From positions 1-56,320 of the forward strand of contig SYHX01000019.1 of NCBI GenBank assembly GCA_005799025.1: a stretch of DNA of 56,320 nt, in the 5' to 3' direction. Origin of the DNA: Bacteroidota bacterium (GTDB taxonomy: Bacteria; Bacteroidota; Bacteroidia; UBA7662). Positions 33,075 to 41,618 of the stretch are shown piece after piece. The notes under the pieces are model-generated. The model searched no databases and had not been told where the DNA came from. It saw only the letters and a list, made by a program, of their open reading frames with translations. The position numbers and the translations under genes are program-made. Within the stretch, counting starts at the first letter, position 1, and the number at the start of each line of letters is the position of its first letter.

Positions 33075-35066
33075 CGCATTTACATCTCCGGTACACAAGG
33101 CGTTTAAGTTAATAGTGTTAGGCCCACTGGTCAAGATTACCAAGCCCAGATTATAGACCCAATTACCCGCAGTGAAGTTGTTAATCAAACCTGCGAATCG
33201 ACGACTCACTTGGAGAGCATCGGAGGAATTGATCGTTTGAGAAAGGTTGACGTCTGCGGCTTTAATTTTGGTCCCGATTAAGACGGCCAATGATGAAAAA
33301 CTACGACTAATAAGCAAAGCATCATTGGCACCTACTCCACTCCAAGGCAATGGGTTCAGCCAATCCACGGTATAGGTCCCAGGGACAATATTTGAGATAT
33401 GATAATTGCCCTGAGCATCGGTCACCGTTTGTCCAACGGTATTGCCCTGACTATCTATTAGGCGAAGGGTCACACCAGCCAATGGTGTAAGGGCAAGATT
33501 ATCGTATTTCAAGGTACCGCTAATGCTGCATTGGTTGGCGGAATTAGCCGCAGTAACCTGAACAGGGACGGTATAAATGGCAGCGGCTTGGCCGGTATAT
33601 CCTAGACTCAATGAACAAATTGCATTGTAGGTGTTGCCGGGGGTTAGGGTCGAAGTGTTACGAAGGGTAATGTTGACACTTTCGCCCGGTGCCACGGAGA
33701 AATTAGCCATTGAGTTGCCTCCGTTCGGCCCGAATTCAATACCGGTTCCGGTAATAGATAATCCATTCACCTGTAGCGGCTGATTTCCCCCGTTAAAAAC
33801 CCAAATTTCATGGCTTCGGACTATTCCTAGTCCTACGACCCCAAACTGTATCGAATTTTCACTAATTCGGGCGTTCCGAATACTTGGTGAGGCAGAGGGA
33901 GGTAGGACGGTACTAAGCCGATCCAGAAATTGCGGATAATCCACCAAGGCATTCCGATTCCCTTGTGCGGCTTGAATATCATTGTTGCGACGTTTGGCTA
34001 CCGAATCGGAAGGGAAAAGTTTAACCCATTCTCGTAGCATACGTTGTTGCGATGTGTCCAAAAAGTTCTGAACAACGGCCGCGTTGGCAGCATGCCTCAG
34101 GGCAAAGTACAGCACAGCCCTCGACACCGGGCCCTTGTGTGCGTCGCGGGGTTCAAACCAAATGGAATTTGCTTTGGACCCCCCCGAGTAGGTGAGGGTA
34201 GGGTTAGGAACCCATCCGAACGGCTTATTGCCTCGTGCAGAATTGAGCCCACCATCGCTGATAAACAAATGATGCATATCGCTTTGCATAGGCTCTACTG
34301 AGCCCATGAAGCTCTGCGGCCAAGTATGTTCGGTGTTCATGCTGTAGGGGGCATTGTTCAAGGTGCCGGTATTGAAATCTGCGGCGGTATATGAAATTGT
34401 TCGACCAGAATAAACGCATTCGTTTTTGTAGGGATTGGCATGGGCGGGCTCTCGGCCGTTAACCTTCCAATTATCGGCGGTTCCGAACATCCTCAGCCTG
34501 GCATTGCTCGTGCCTGAGTATCCCAAGGAGGTGTAGGGGGAACTCAGTCGGGTTGCCAAAGCCTGTCGCAAGGGCTCACCCTCCAGGTTTTGGGTGCTGT
34601 TGTAATAGGTGTTGCTGTAAACCCCTTGGCCCGTGAGGTCAACCCGAATTTGCCCCCCCAAGCCAGAATGGGATACCCATAGTTCACTGTTGTTAAATGT
34701 ATTGTGAATTGGATTGAAGGAAATTATAATCCGTTTGTTTTGACCAGCGGCCAATGTAAAAAGGGAGTCCGAGGTTCGAAATGGGTAATCGCCGTAATAA
34801 GGCAGACAAGTGGCTCGGCAATTCAAGGGGACGGTATCGATATTGGTTACCCATATCCCGAGAGTATCGTTGCTTAATTCGGTTTTGTTACCAAAAGCCA
34901 GTTGGTTTATAGAAACTTGCAATGGGGATTGTCCCATACCTTCTTTCCCACTGAGGATGTTCAAAACCAAGAACAATGACAAGAAGGTCCGTTTAACTTT
35001 CACTAGTCTTTTGGGAAGAGTAAAACGAGTGTTTTGCAAATTCTTAGTTATTAACGTAAAAAACAT
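33060..35066 (-). CDS. Secreted endonuclease I with terminal dockerin-like module
   Basis: 668 aa. The signal peptide is plain from KVKRTFLSLFLVLNIL; GTG 35003 would give a standard-length signal, while ATG 35066 adds 21 residues. A beta domain precedes the EndA/NucM nuclease domain (about residues 155-385) with NTEHTWPQSFMGS and QSDMHHLFISDGGLNSARGN, the beta-beta-alpha metal active site. An ASH/HYDIN-like beta domain (about 395-505) follows. Next come a CnaB-like domain (about 512-575) and a dockerin-like tandem module (GANDALLISR, AADVNLSQTINSSDALQVSRR, CTGDVNAS) that is the very C-terminus. Unlike its two rightward neighbours it has no cohesin-like domain and no T9SS sorting domain. The stop lies inside the convergent methyltransferase gene, so loss of the end by truncation is possible. 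Confidence 0.85.
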   Translation of the reverse strand: MFFTLITKNLQNTRFTLPKRLVKVKRTFLSLFLVLNILSGKEGMGQSPLQVSINQLAFGNKTELSNDTLGIWVTNIDTVPLNCRATCLPYYGDYPFRTSDSLFTLAAGQNKRIIISFNPIHNTFNNSELWVSHSGLGGQIRVDLTGQGVYSNTYYNSTQNLEGEPLRQALATRLSSPYTSLGYSGTSNARLRMFGTADNWKVNGREPAHANPYKNECVYSGRTISYTAADFNTGTLNNAPYSMNTEHTWPQSFMGSVEPMQSDMHHLFISDGGLNSARGNKPFGWVPNPTLTYSGGSKANSIWFEPRDAHKGPVSRAVLYFALRHAANAAVVQNFLDTSQQRMLREWVKLFPSDSVAKRRNNDIQAAQGNRNALVDYPQFLDRLSTVLPPSASPSIRNARISENSIQFGVVGLGIVRSHEIWVFNGGNQPLQVNGLSITGTGIEFGPNGGNSMANFSVAPGESVNITLRNTSTLTPGNTYNAICSLSLGYTGQAAAIYTVPVQVTAANSANQCSISGTLKYDNLALTPLAGVTLRLIDSQGNTVGQTVTDAQGNYHISNIVPGTYTVDWLNPLPWSGVGANDALLISRSFSSLAVLIGTKIKAADVNLSQTINSSDALQVSRRFAGLINNFTAGNWVYNLGLVILTSGPNTINLNALCTGDVNASRSF

Positions 35067-35100
35067 TATCTTGGGAAATTGGTTAAACTCAATGTAAACT

Positions 35101-35108
35101 CAAAAGTA
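35101..35108 (-). promoter_or_regulatory. -7 promoter element (TACTTTTG) of the endonuclease I gene
   Basis: Exact TAnnTTTG match on the minus strand, 34 nt before ATG 35066. Its upstream edge touches the ATG of the divergent CxxCH protein gene, so the two genes share this 41-bp gap. Confidence 0.5.
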
Positions 35109-36799
35109 TGCATCATCAACTCAAAATAGCCGTTTTGGCTTCCTTCCTGGTTTTAACTGGAATTTACAGCGCCCTGACCAGTTCCGGAGGGGCTCCATTA
35201 GGGTTTAGCAGTGCCCCCGGAGATTCGGATTGCACCTCCTGCCACGGAGGTATTACCGTGAATTCGGGTCCGGCAACCCGCTCGCTTACATTCAACGGAG
35301 CGGCAGCCTCGTCCTATGTCCCGGGACAGACCTATAATTTAAGCCTTACAGTATCAAGAGCCACTCGCAACAAATACGGTTTTCAACTCAAGGTGGAGGA
35401 CGCTCAAGGAGGGAATGCAGGTACCCTCATTTCAACTACAAATCGAACTTGGGCTCAACAAGGCTATCTTAACCAATCCGGTTCTGGGAATACCTCCACC
35501 ATATCCGGAACGATTACGTGGAATTTCCAATGGACTGCTCCTGCCTTAGGTACAGGTCCAGTGACCTTTTATTTCTCATCCAACGCAGCCAACAACAACG
35601 GGGGTACCAGCGGTGATGAAATTTATACCGACGCAATATCCCTTTTGGAATCCAGCCCCTCTTACACGATTTCAGGTCTGCTTCAATACGACAATACTGC
35701 TAGAACCGCCGTGGTCAACAGCACCGTACGCCTTTTGGGAACAGGGGGCAATGTTCTTCAGACCACCACCACCAACGCATCGGGGCAGTACACCTTCAGC
35801 AATGTGGCTAGCGGCTCTTATTCTGTTACGGCACTGAGCAACAGGCCATGGGGTGGGGTTAGTTCGGCAGATGCTTTGCTCATTACCCGTCAATTCAATA
35901 ACACAGTGAATTTAAGCGGACTGCGTATCACATCTGCCGATGTGAACGGTTCGAATTCTGTCAGTTCCGCCGATGCTCTTCTGGTTTCACGCAGGGTGGC
36001 GGGACTCATTGGTTCTTTCGCGGCAGGGGATTGGAAATTTGAAACTATTTCCGTCAATATCACCAACGCAAACATTACGCAAAATATTCGCGGTATCTGT
36101 GTGGGCGATGTAAATGCATCCTATCAGCCTCCCACCGCTCGCTTTGCCTCCTTGGACTTGGAACAGGGTTCGATTGAAGTCATTCCCCCGGAGGGCTTAT
36201 GGGTCCCGCTAAGCCTCTTAGACCTCAGTTCCAAGCGGAATCTTGAAATAGGTTCGGTTACTTTGGACCTGCATGCCCCACAAGGATGGCAAATTGAAGG
36301 TATACGTTCGACATTGAACGGAATGAATCCTGAATACAGTATCGAGGGAAATCGTTTGCGACTTTCGTGGTTTAACGTTGCAGGAATGGTTATTGGTCGT
36401 GATGAGCCCATTTTGTATTTGAAAGTGGTTCAGGAGCAAGGTCAAGATTTACATAATACCTGGACTTTATCCGGGGTTTCTGAGTTTACCGACACGGAAG
36501 GTGGCACGCTAGGTGCCTTAACTGTTTCATTGCCAAGACTGAAATCGGGTCAAGGAGATCCTCTTTGGAAAATTCAACCCGTTTATGGCAGTGGTCAGGG
36601 TGTTCAGGTGAAGGTGAGCGGTCTAGGAACCTTGCAGTTAACGGCCATAGACCTTCTTGGGAAGGTATTGGATCGCAGAACCCTGCATCACAGCAACGAT
36701 TACAGCGAAGTGGTCATACTCCCCGTAGGTACAACAATGGTTAGTGGGGTTCCTAATGGGCCAAATCAAAGCCCTACCCTTGTCCGTTTGGCCTTTTGA
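35108..36799 (+). CDS. Secreted CxxCH (choice-of-anchor V) protein with dockerin- and cohesin-like domains
   Basis: 563 aa. Signal peptide about 1-22. GAPLGFSSAPGDSDCTSCHGG (cut here: motif CTSCH, Cys42/Cys45/His46) marks the choice-of-anchor V/reelin-like family; CxxCH could bind haem c. A beta domain follows to about residue 180. Then a CnaB-like domain (about 188-250), a dockerin-like tandem (SSADALLITR, SADVNGSNSVSSADALLVSRR) and the closing CVGDVNAS near 335. A cohesin-like beta domain (about 345-480, with EIGSVTLDLHAPQGW) comes next. The last 70 residues look like a degenerate sorting domain (LTAIDLLGKVLDRRTL). Electron transfer, adhesion or nutrient binding are all possible; no function is assigned. 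Confidence 0.8.
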   Translation: MHHQLKIAVLASFLVLTGIYSALTSSGGAPLGFSSAPGDSDCTSCHGGITVNSGPATRSLTFNGAAASSYVPGQTYNLSLTVSRATRNKYGFQLKVEDAQGGNAGTLISTTNRTWAQQGYLNQSGSGNTSTISGTITWNFQWTAPALGTGPVTFYFSSNAANNNGGTSGDEIYTDAISLLESSPSYTISGLLQYDNTARTAVVNSTVRLLGTGGNVLQTTTTNASGQYTFSNVASGSYSVTALSNRPWGGVSSADALLITRQFNNTVNLSGLRITSADVNGSNSVSSADALLVSRRVAGLIGSFAAGDWKFETISVNITNANITQNIRGICVGDVNASYQPPTARFASLDLEQGSIEVIPPEGLWVPLSLLDLSSKRNLEIGSVTLDLHAPQGWQIEGIRSTLNGMNPEYSIEGNRLRLSWFNVAGMVIGRDEPILYLKVVQEQGQDLHNTWTLSGVSEFTDTEGGTLGALTVSLPRLKSGQGDPLWKIQPVYGSGQGVQVKVSGLGTLQLTAIDLLGKVLDRRTLHHSNDYSEVVILPVGTTMVSGVPNGPNQSPTLVRLAF

Positions 36800-36904
36800 G
36801 ACTACCGGGCACACTTAGTTGACTCGGTTAGGAACGATAGTAACCCCCTTATCACGGTATATCTTGATCTAAACGCAGCGATAGGTATAATTTCAAAAGT
36901 TTAT

Positions 36905-36912
36905 TAAATTTG
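36905..36912 (+). promoter_or_regulatory. -7 promoter element (TAAATTTG) of the M43 protease gene
   Basis: Exact TAnnTTTG match 16 nt before the ATG at 36929, inside a 129-bp gap that otherwise shows nothing notable. Confidence 0.55.
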
Positions 36913-36928
36913 AGAAAATCTAAAGTCT

Positions 36929-39900
36929 ATGCCTTTCACTCCAATTTTTGCTTGTCTTCGGGGAACCCTGGTGATTCATTTCAAGGTCCAAGGCCTATTT
37001 AGTCGATTATTAACGGTATCCCTAACAGGGTTTATCGCTTCGATCTTTGCATTAGGTGATTCAGAAGCTCAGACATCACCAATTCGTTGTTATACCCATG
37101 AGCATCACCAGGCAAGAATGCAGCAGGGACAGCATTGGGAATTGGAACAAATTTTTGAACAATGGATGTCCAATAGGATCGCTGAAAATTCTTCGAATAT
37201 TCGGCCGGAAGTTGTTTACAATATCCCGGTTGTTTTCCACGTAATTTATGAGAATGCCTCCGACCCATGGAATATTTCTACTGCGCAAATTCAATCGCAG
37301 GTGGACGTCCTGAACGAAGATTTCAAACGCCTTAATGCGGACACCATGAATGCTCCAGCGAATTTCAGAGCCGTTGCAGCGAGTTCCGATATTAATTTTT
37401 GTTTGGCTCAGCGGGATCCACAAGGTAACCCCACTACAGGGATAGTGCGTTGGCAATATCCCCAATCAGCTTCATGGTCCACTTCCTCCATTGATGGCAC
37501 CATTAAACCTGCTACGATTTGGGATCCAACACGTTATTTCAATATTTGGGTGGTTAATATTTCCGGAGGTATACTGGGTTACGCTCAGTTCCCCCTTTCC
37601 TCGGGCCTCGCAGGAATGCCAAGTTCAGGACCGGCCAATACCGACGGCGTTGTCCTGGCGTACAATTCAGTAGGTAGGCCACCTGCCAATCCGTTTACGG
37701 GCGCCTATAACAAAGGACGTACGGCCACCCATGAGGTAGGTCACTGGTTGGGTCTCCGTCATATTTGGGGGGATGGTACTTCTTGTAGTGCTACAGATTA
37801 TTGTGCGGATACCCCCCCATCGGACGCAGCTAATTATGGCTGTCCTACGACACATTCCTCTTGCACTGGTCCGGATATGGTTCAGAACTATATGGATTAT
37901 TCTGATGATAATTGCTTGAATTTGTTTACCTACAATCAGGTTCAAAGGATGTGGACTGTATTGGCCAACAGCCCTCGTAGAGTTTCTTTGCTCACGGCCA
38001 ATTCATGCCAATCCGTGGTTGTGACCCCTGGGCCTTTGACCGCAGCCTTTGTAGCAAGCGATACACTTGCTAATTTTGGAGGCGTATTAGATACCATTCA
38101 ACTTACCGATCAGTCTGTTGGAGTTCCAAGCACTAGATTATGGACAATTACACCCTCCTCAGGGTGGGCTTTTGTGTCAGGATCATCCGCTACGAGTGCC
38201 AATCCCCGTCTTTATTTCAATACTGTAGGTCAATACAGCGTGAAGCTTAAGGTCACTAATGCCTTTGGATCCGACTCTTTGACAAGAAATAATTATATAC
38301 GCGCCAGGGCTTCGGCATGTGTATCGGGTGCAACGGATTCTGCGGATACACGCATTGCTTCTTTTGCATTTGCTGGAATCACAAATACTTATCCTACAGG
38401 CACAGGGAATTGCGCAACCTACACCGATCGGACTGGTTCGCCTCCTTTTCAGGTTACGCTGGGTCAAACCTATTCCGCCACTATTACCAAAGGAACTTGC
38501 GGGGCTAATTATGCGGCTTATGCCAAAGTCTTTATAGACTTTAATCGAAATTATACCTTTGAGTCCAATGAATTGGTGATGGGGGGAAGTCTTGCCAACA
38601 CGGCCAACGCCACATTGACGTTGAATAGTATTCCTATTGGAACACCGGCAGCGACTGCCGGCTCATCCTTAATGAGAGTAGTCCTTCAAGAAGGTGGTTC
38701 AGCGACATTAACCCAGGCATGCGGTACCTACCAATGGGGTGAAACTCAGGATTATATGGTTCAAATCAATGGAGTTGTCACGGTACAACCAGTGAGCGGT
38801 GTTGTAACTTACAGTAATTCGGCAAATACTCCAATTGCCTCGATTAATGTTCGTCTTTTGACCGTGCCCGGAGGGATTCAGGACGCGCAGACGACCACCG
38901 CAGCGAATGGTTCTTATTCCATGAATGCCTACACCAACGGTGTAAGGTCCTTCTCTCTCAACACATCGCGCACAATTGGTGGCATCAACGCCACCGATGC
39001 ATTGCAGGCGAATTTACATTTTTCGAATACACAGCCTTTATCGGGATTACGTCTAAGAGCTGCAGATGTCAACGCCTCGAATTCGGTAAATGCCTCCGAC
39101 GCTTTGGTCATTACAAGATATTATTCCAATTTAATAAGCACGTTTCCGGCGGGCAATTGGGTCTTCGATACGGCTACCATCACCACTACTGGTGCGGCCA
39201 TCACACGCAATCTCAAGGCTATCTGCTTCGGTGACGTTAATGGGTCTTTCATCCCGGCCGCAGCGAGACAGGGTTTTGGTTCCTTTAATCTGTTGGAGAA
39301 CTCCATAAATCCAAGTGATTTCTCTGAGTATGACCATACAGGTTATTTTGAGGACCAAAACGCAGTTACTGTTCTCAGGGCGTCAGGTCCTGCCAGGGTG
39401 GGGGCACTCTCCCTTGATTTAGCTTGGCCTGATTTCTTGGGTCAACCTACTGTGGTGTCGCATTTGGGCGATCAAGAGGTGGTCTATGCCCGCACCGGTG
39501 GTCGTCTTCGTTTGGCGTGGAACGATGTGAAAGGCGCTGAGATTCATGATGGACAAGTGGTTTTGGAAATACATCATTCTTGCGGACAGCTCCCCACATC
39601 TTGGTCCTGGGATGTTGGTGCTGGTTCGGAATGGGCAAATCCTTTAGCTCAAATTTTGCCGGAGTTAGGTCTGCGAATACCAGTTCCGCACAAAACCTTC
39701 AATAGTTCTGAAATTTACTTTTATCCTAACCCTACCGAAGGCAAAGTTCAGGTTGCTCTCCCTGCAAACTTAGTTTCGCAAGTGAGTTCTATTTTGAAGG
39801 TCTGCAATTCACTTCATTGGGTCGTTCGGGATTTATCCGGTAAGGTTCAAGGCACGTACCCCTTTGATGCAGCATGGAATATAGGAGATTCTCCAAGGAA

Positions 39901-40027
39901 ATCAGTAGCATCTCAGACAACGACGGTTTTGGATTTAGGACAAATCAAGGCTGGCATTTACATGGTCGAATTGAATGGCCCTACAGGTGAATCGTTTACT
40001 AAGCCTTGTCGCCTGGTTCGTCGTTGA
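36929..40027 (+). CDS. Secreted M43 (pappalysin-like) zinc metalloprotease with PKD, GEVED, dockerin-like, cohesin-like and T9SS domains
   Basis: 1032 aa. A signal-like segment ends near residue 48. The metzincin protease domain has HEVGHWLGLRH (about 268-278, three zinc His and catalytic Glu) and the downstream NYMDYSDD Met-turn. Further modules in order: a PKD-like domain (about 370-455), a GEVED domain (about 460-615, with FIDFNRNYTFE), a CnaB-like domain (about 625-690), a dockerin-like tandem (NATDALQANL, AADVNASNSVNASDALVITR) ending FGDVNGS near 772, a cohesin-like domain (about 795-915) and a T9SS type A sorting domain (YFYPNPTEGKVQV ... IKAGIYMVEL). Extracellular proteolysis is near certain; target proteins are unknown. 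The stop overlaps the hydroxylase start (TGATG). Confidence 0.92.
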   Translation: MPFTPIFACLRGTLVIHFKVQGLFSRLLTVSLTGFIASIFALGDSEAQTSPIRCYTHEHHQARMQQGQHWELEQIFEQWMSNRIAENSSNIRPEVVYNIPVVFHVIYENASDPWNISTAQIQSQVDVLNEDFKRLNADTMNAPANFRAVAASSDINFCLAQRDPQGNPTTGIVRWQYPQSASWSTSSIDGTIKPATIWDPTRYFNIWVVNISGGILGYAQFPLSSGLAGMPSSGPANTDGVVLAYNSVGRPPANPFTGAYNKGRTATHEVGHWLGLRHIWGDGTSCSATDYCADTPPSDAANYGCPTTHSSCTGPDMVQNYMDYSDDNCLNLFTYNQVQRMWTVLANSPRRVSLLTANSCQSVVVTPGPLTAAFVASDTLANFGGVLDTIQLTDQSVGVPSTRLWTITPSSGWAFVSGSSATSANPRLYFNTVGQYSVKLKVTNAFGSDSLTRNNYIRARASACVSGATDSADTRIASFAFAGITNTYPTGTGNCATYTDRTGSPPFQVTLGQTYSATITKGTCGANYAAYAKVFIDFNRNYTFESNELVMGGSLANTANATLTLNSIPIGTPAATAGSSLMRVVLQEGGSATLTQACGTYQWGETQDYMVQINGVVTVQPVSGVVTYSNSANTPIASINVRLLTVPGGIQDAQTTTAANGSYSMNAYTNGVRSFSLNTSRTIGGINATDALQANLHFSNTQPLSGLRLRAADVNASNSVNASDALVITRYYSNLISTFPAGNWVFDTATITTTGAAITRNLKAICFGDVNGSFIPAAARQGFGSFNLLENSINPSDFSEYDHTGYFEDQNAVTVLRASGPARVGALSLDLAWPDFLGQPTVVSHLGDQEVVYARTGGRLRLAWNDVKGAEIHDGQVVLEIHHSCGQLPTSWSWDVGAGSEWANPLAQILPELGLRIPVPHKTFNSSEIYFYPNPTEGKVQVALPANLVSQVSSILKVCNSLHWVVRDLSGKVQGTYPFDAAWNIGDSPRKSVASQTTTVLDLGQIKAGIYMVELNGPTGESFTKPCRLVRR

Positions 40028-40791
40028 TGGATCTTAGTCTAGATTGGTGGGAATGGATTCCCAAAGCAGTTTGGAGAATAGGGGGGCGTTATACCCTTTT
40101 TGCGGGTGTGGCTTTCTTGATTTTTTATGTTTGGAAAAAGAATGCTTTTCAATCTCGTAAAATCCAATCTCGTTTTCCAAAGTTGGCGGATTACCAAAGG
40201 GAGATAGGGTATTCTGCCCTTACCATTTTGATTTTTGGTGTTGTGGCTACTTTTTTGTTACAAAGCACAGCGATACGCCCTTACACGCTGTTGTTACAGT
40301 CCCCTGATTTTTATGGCTGGTGGTATTATGTTCTGGTTTTTCCGGTGATGCTATTGGTGCATGACGCCTATTTCTATTGGGCGCATCGGTGGATGCATTT
40401 GCCTTTTTGGTACCGCAAAGTGCATACAGTTCATCATCGTTCTACCAATCCTTCGCCATGGGCAGCATACGCTTTTCATCCGTGGGAGGCGCTCCTTGAG
40501 ATTGGTATACTACCTTTTTTTATGTTTGGCCTACCGGTGCACCGAACCCATATTCTGTTGTTTTTCCTCTTCATGATTGCTTACAATGTATACGGTCATC
40601 TTGGCTTTGAATTGTACCCTCAAGGCTTTGAAAAAACCAAAATAGGACGTTGGGTCAATACTTCCCGTCACCACAATCTGCATCATTCCCGTTTCACGGG
40701 AAATTACGGATTGTATTTTTTGTTCTGGGATCGATGGATGGGAACCCTGCGCACGGATGAGGCTGCCAAGGAAAGGCATACGAAAACATAG
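40027..40791 (+). CDS. Sterol desaturase/fatty acid hydroxylase family membrane protein
   Basis: 254 aa di-iron integral-membrane oxygenase. Three His clusters are present: HDAYFYWAHRWMH, HTVHHRSTNP and SRHHNLHH, the HxxxH/HxxHH/HHxxHH pattern that binds two irons. Hydrophobic spans lie before and between them. It probably hydroxylates a lipid such as a fatty acid; substrate unknown. ATG 40027 is chosen because it overlaps the protease stop (TGATG), giving translational coupling, and the upstream alternative adds only seven residues from protease codons. Confidence 0.9.
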   Translation: MDLSLDWWEWIPKAVWRIGGRYTLFAGVAFLIFYVWKKNAFQSRKIQSRFPKLADYQREIGYSALTILIFGVVATFLLQSTAIRPYTLLLQSPDFYGWWYYVLVFPVMLLVHDAYFYWAHRWMHLPFWYRKVHTVHHRSTNPSPWAAYAFHPWEALLEIGILPFFMFGLPVHRTHILLFFLFMIAYNVYGHLGFELYPQGFEKTKIGRWVNTSRHHNLHHSRFTGNYGLYFLFWDRWMGTLRTDEAAKERHTKT

Positions 40792-40799
40792 ACAATTAA

Positions 40800-40807
40800 T
40801 ATCTTTA
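40800..40807 (+). promoter_or_regulatory. Weak -7 element candidate (TATCTTTA)
   Basis: One mismatch (final A) from TAnnTTTG in the 30-bp gap before ATG 40822, followed by an A-rich stretch that may aid translation initiation. Confidence 0.3.
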
Positions 40808-40821
40808 TCAAAAAATAAAAA

Positions 40822-41613
40822 ATGTCCCGAACAAATCACGAAATTGATTACCGGATTTACGGTGAAGAAATGCAATGTGTGGAGATTGAACTGGATCCCC
40901 AAGAGACCGTGATCGCCGAGAGCGGGGCATTTATGTTCATGGATCCGGGGATTGAAATGCAAACCATTTTCGGGGATGGATCTTCGCAGCAACGGGGCTT
41001 TTTGGGCAAGCTCATGGGGGCAGGGAAGCGCCTGCTTACGGGGGAGTCCTTGTTCATGACGGCTTTCACTCATCTGGGTCAAGGAAAATCCCGTGTGACC
41101 TTTGCAGGACCCTATGCAGGTAAGATCATTTGTTTGGATCTGCAGGTTTTGGGCCAAAAGATCATCTGCCAGAAGGATTCCTTCCTTTGTGCGGCCAAAG
41201 GGGTGGCGGTTGGTATCGAATTTCAACGCCGTTTGGGTACAGGGCTTTTTGGGGGCGAGGGTTTCATTATGCAGAAGTTGGAGGGTGATGGCCTGGCCTT
41301 TGTGCATGCCGGGGGTTATATATTGGAAAGGGATTTGCAACCCGGTGAGGTACTGAGGGTGGATACCGGTTGCATCGTAGCCTTTACGTCCGATGTGGAT
41401 TATGATATCCAAATGGTTCGTGGCGTTAAGAATATGATGTTTGGGGGTGAAGGCTTGTTTTTTGCATCCTTGCGTGGTCCTGGCCGGGTTTGGTTGCAAA
41501 GTCTTCCCGTTTCGCGCCTCGCCGCTAGGATTCTTAGTTACGGTTCACCGGGTGGTCGTCGCGAGGAGGGTTCTATTTTGGGCGGTTTGGGTAATTTGCT
41601 TGATGGGGATTGA
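40822..41613 (+). CDS. TIGR00266/AIM24 family protein
   Basis: 263 aa. [30 protein letters not shown] at the start (key part: [11 protein letters not shown]) and the Gly-rich [24 protein letters not shown] are the defining sequences of the TIGR00266/AIM24 family, a double-psi beta-barrel-like fold found across bacteria and in yeast mitochondria. The bacterial role is not established. Length is normal. The nuclease gene begins 5 bp after its stop. Confidence 0.9.
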   Translation: MSRTNHEIDYRIYGEEMQCVEIELDPQETVIAESGAFMFMDPGIEMQTIFGDGSSQQRGFLGKLMGAGKRLLTGESLFMTAFTHLGQGKSRVTFAGPYAGKIICLDLQVLGQKIICQKDSFLCAAKGVAVGIEFQRRLGTGLFGGEGFIMQKLEGDGLAFVHAGGYILERDLQPGEVLRVDTGCIVAFTSDVDYDIQMVRGVKNMMFGGEGLFFASLRGPGRVWLQSLPVSRLAARILSYGSPGGRREEGSILGGLGNLLDGD

Positions 41614-41618
41614 TACCT

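Noticed and set aside
33060-40027. Classical cellulosome
   Set aside because: The dockerin-like repeats lack the full calcium-loop residues and no cellulase or carbohydrate-binding scaffold is present; only a looser, cohesin/dockerin-like relation is supported.
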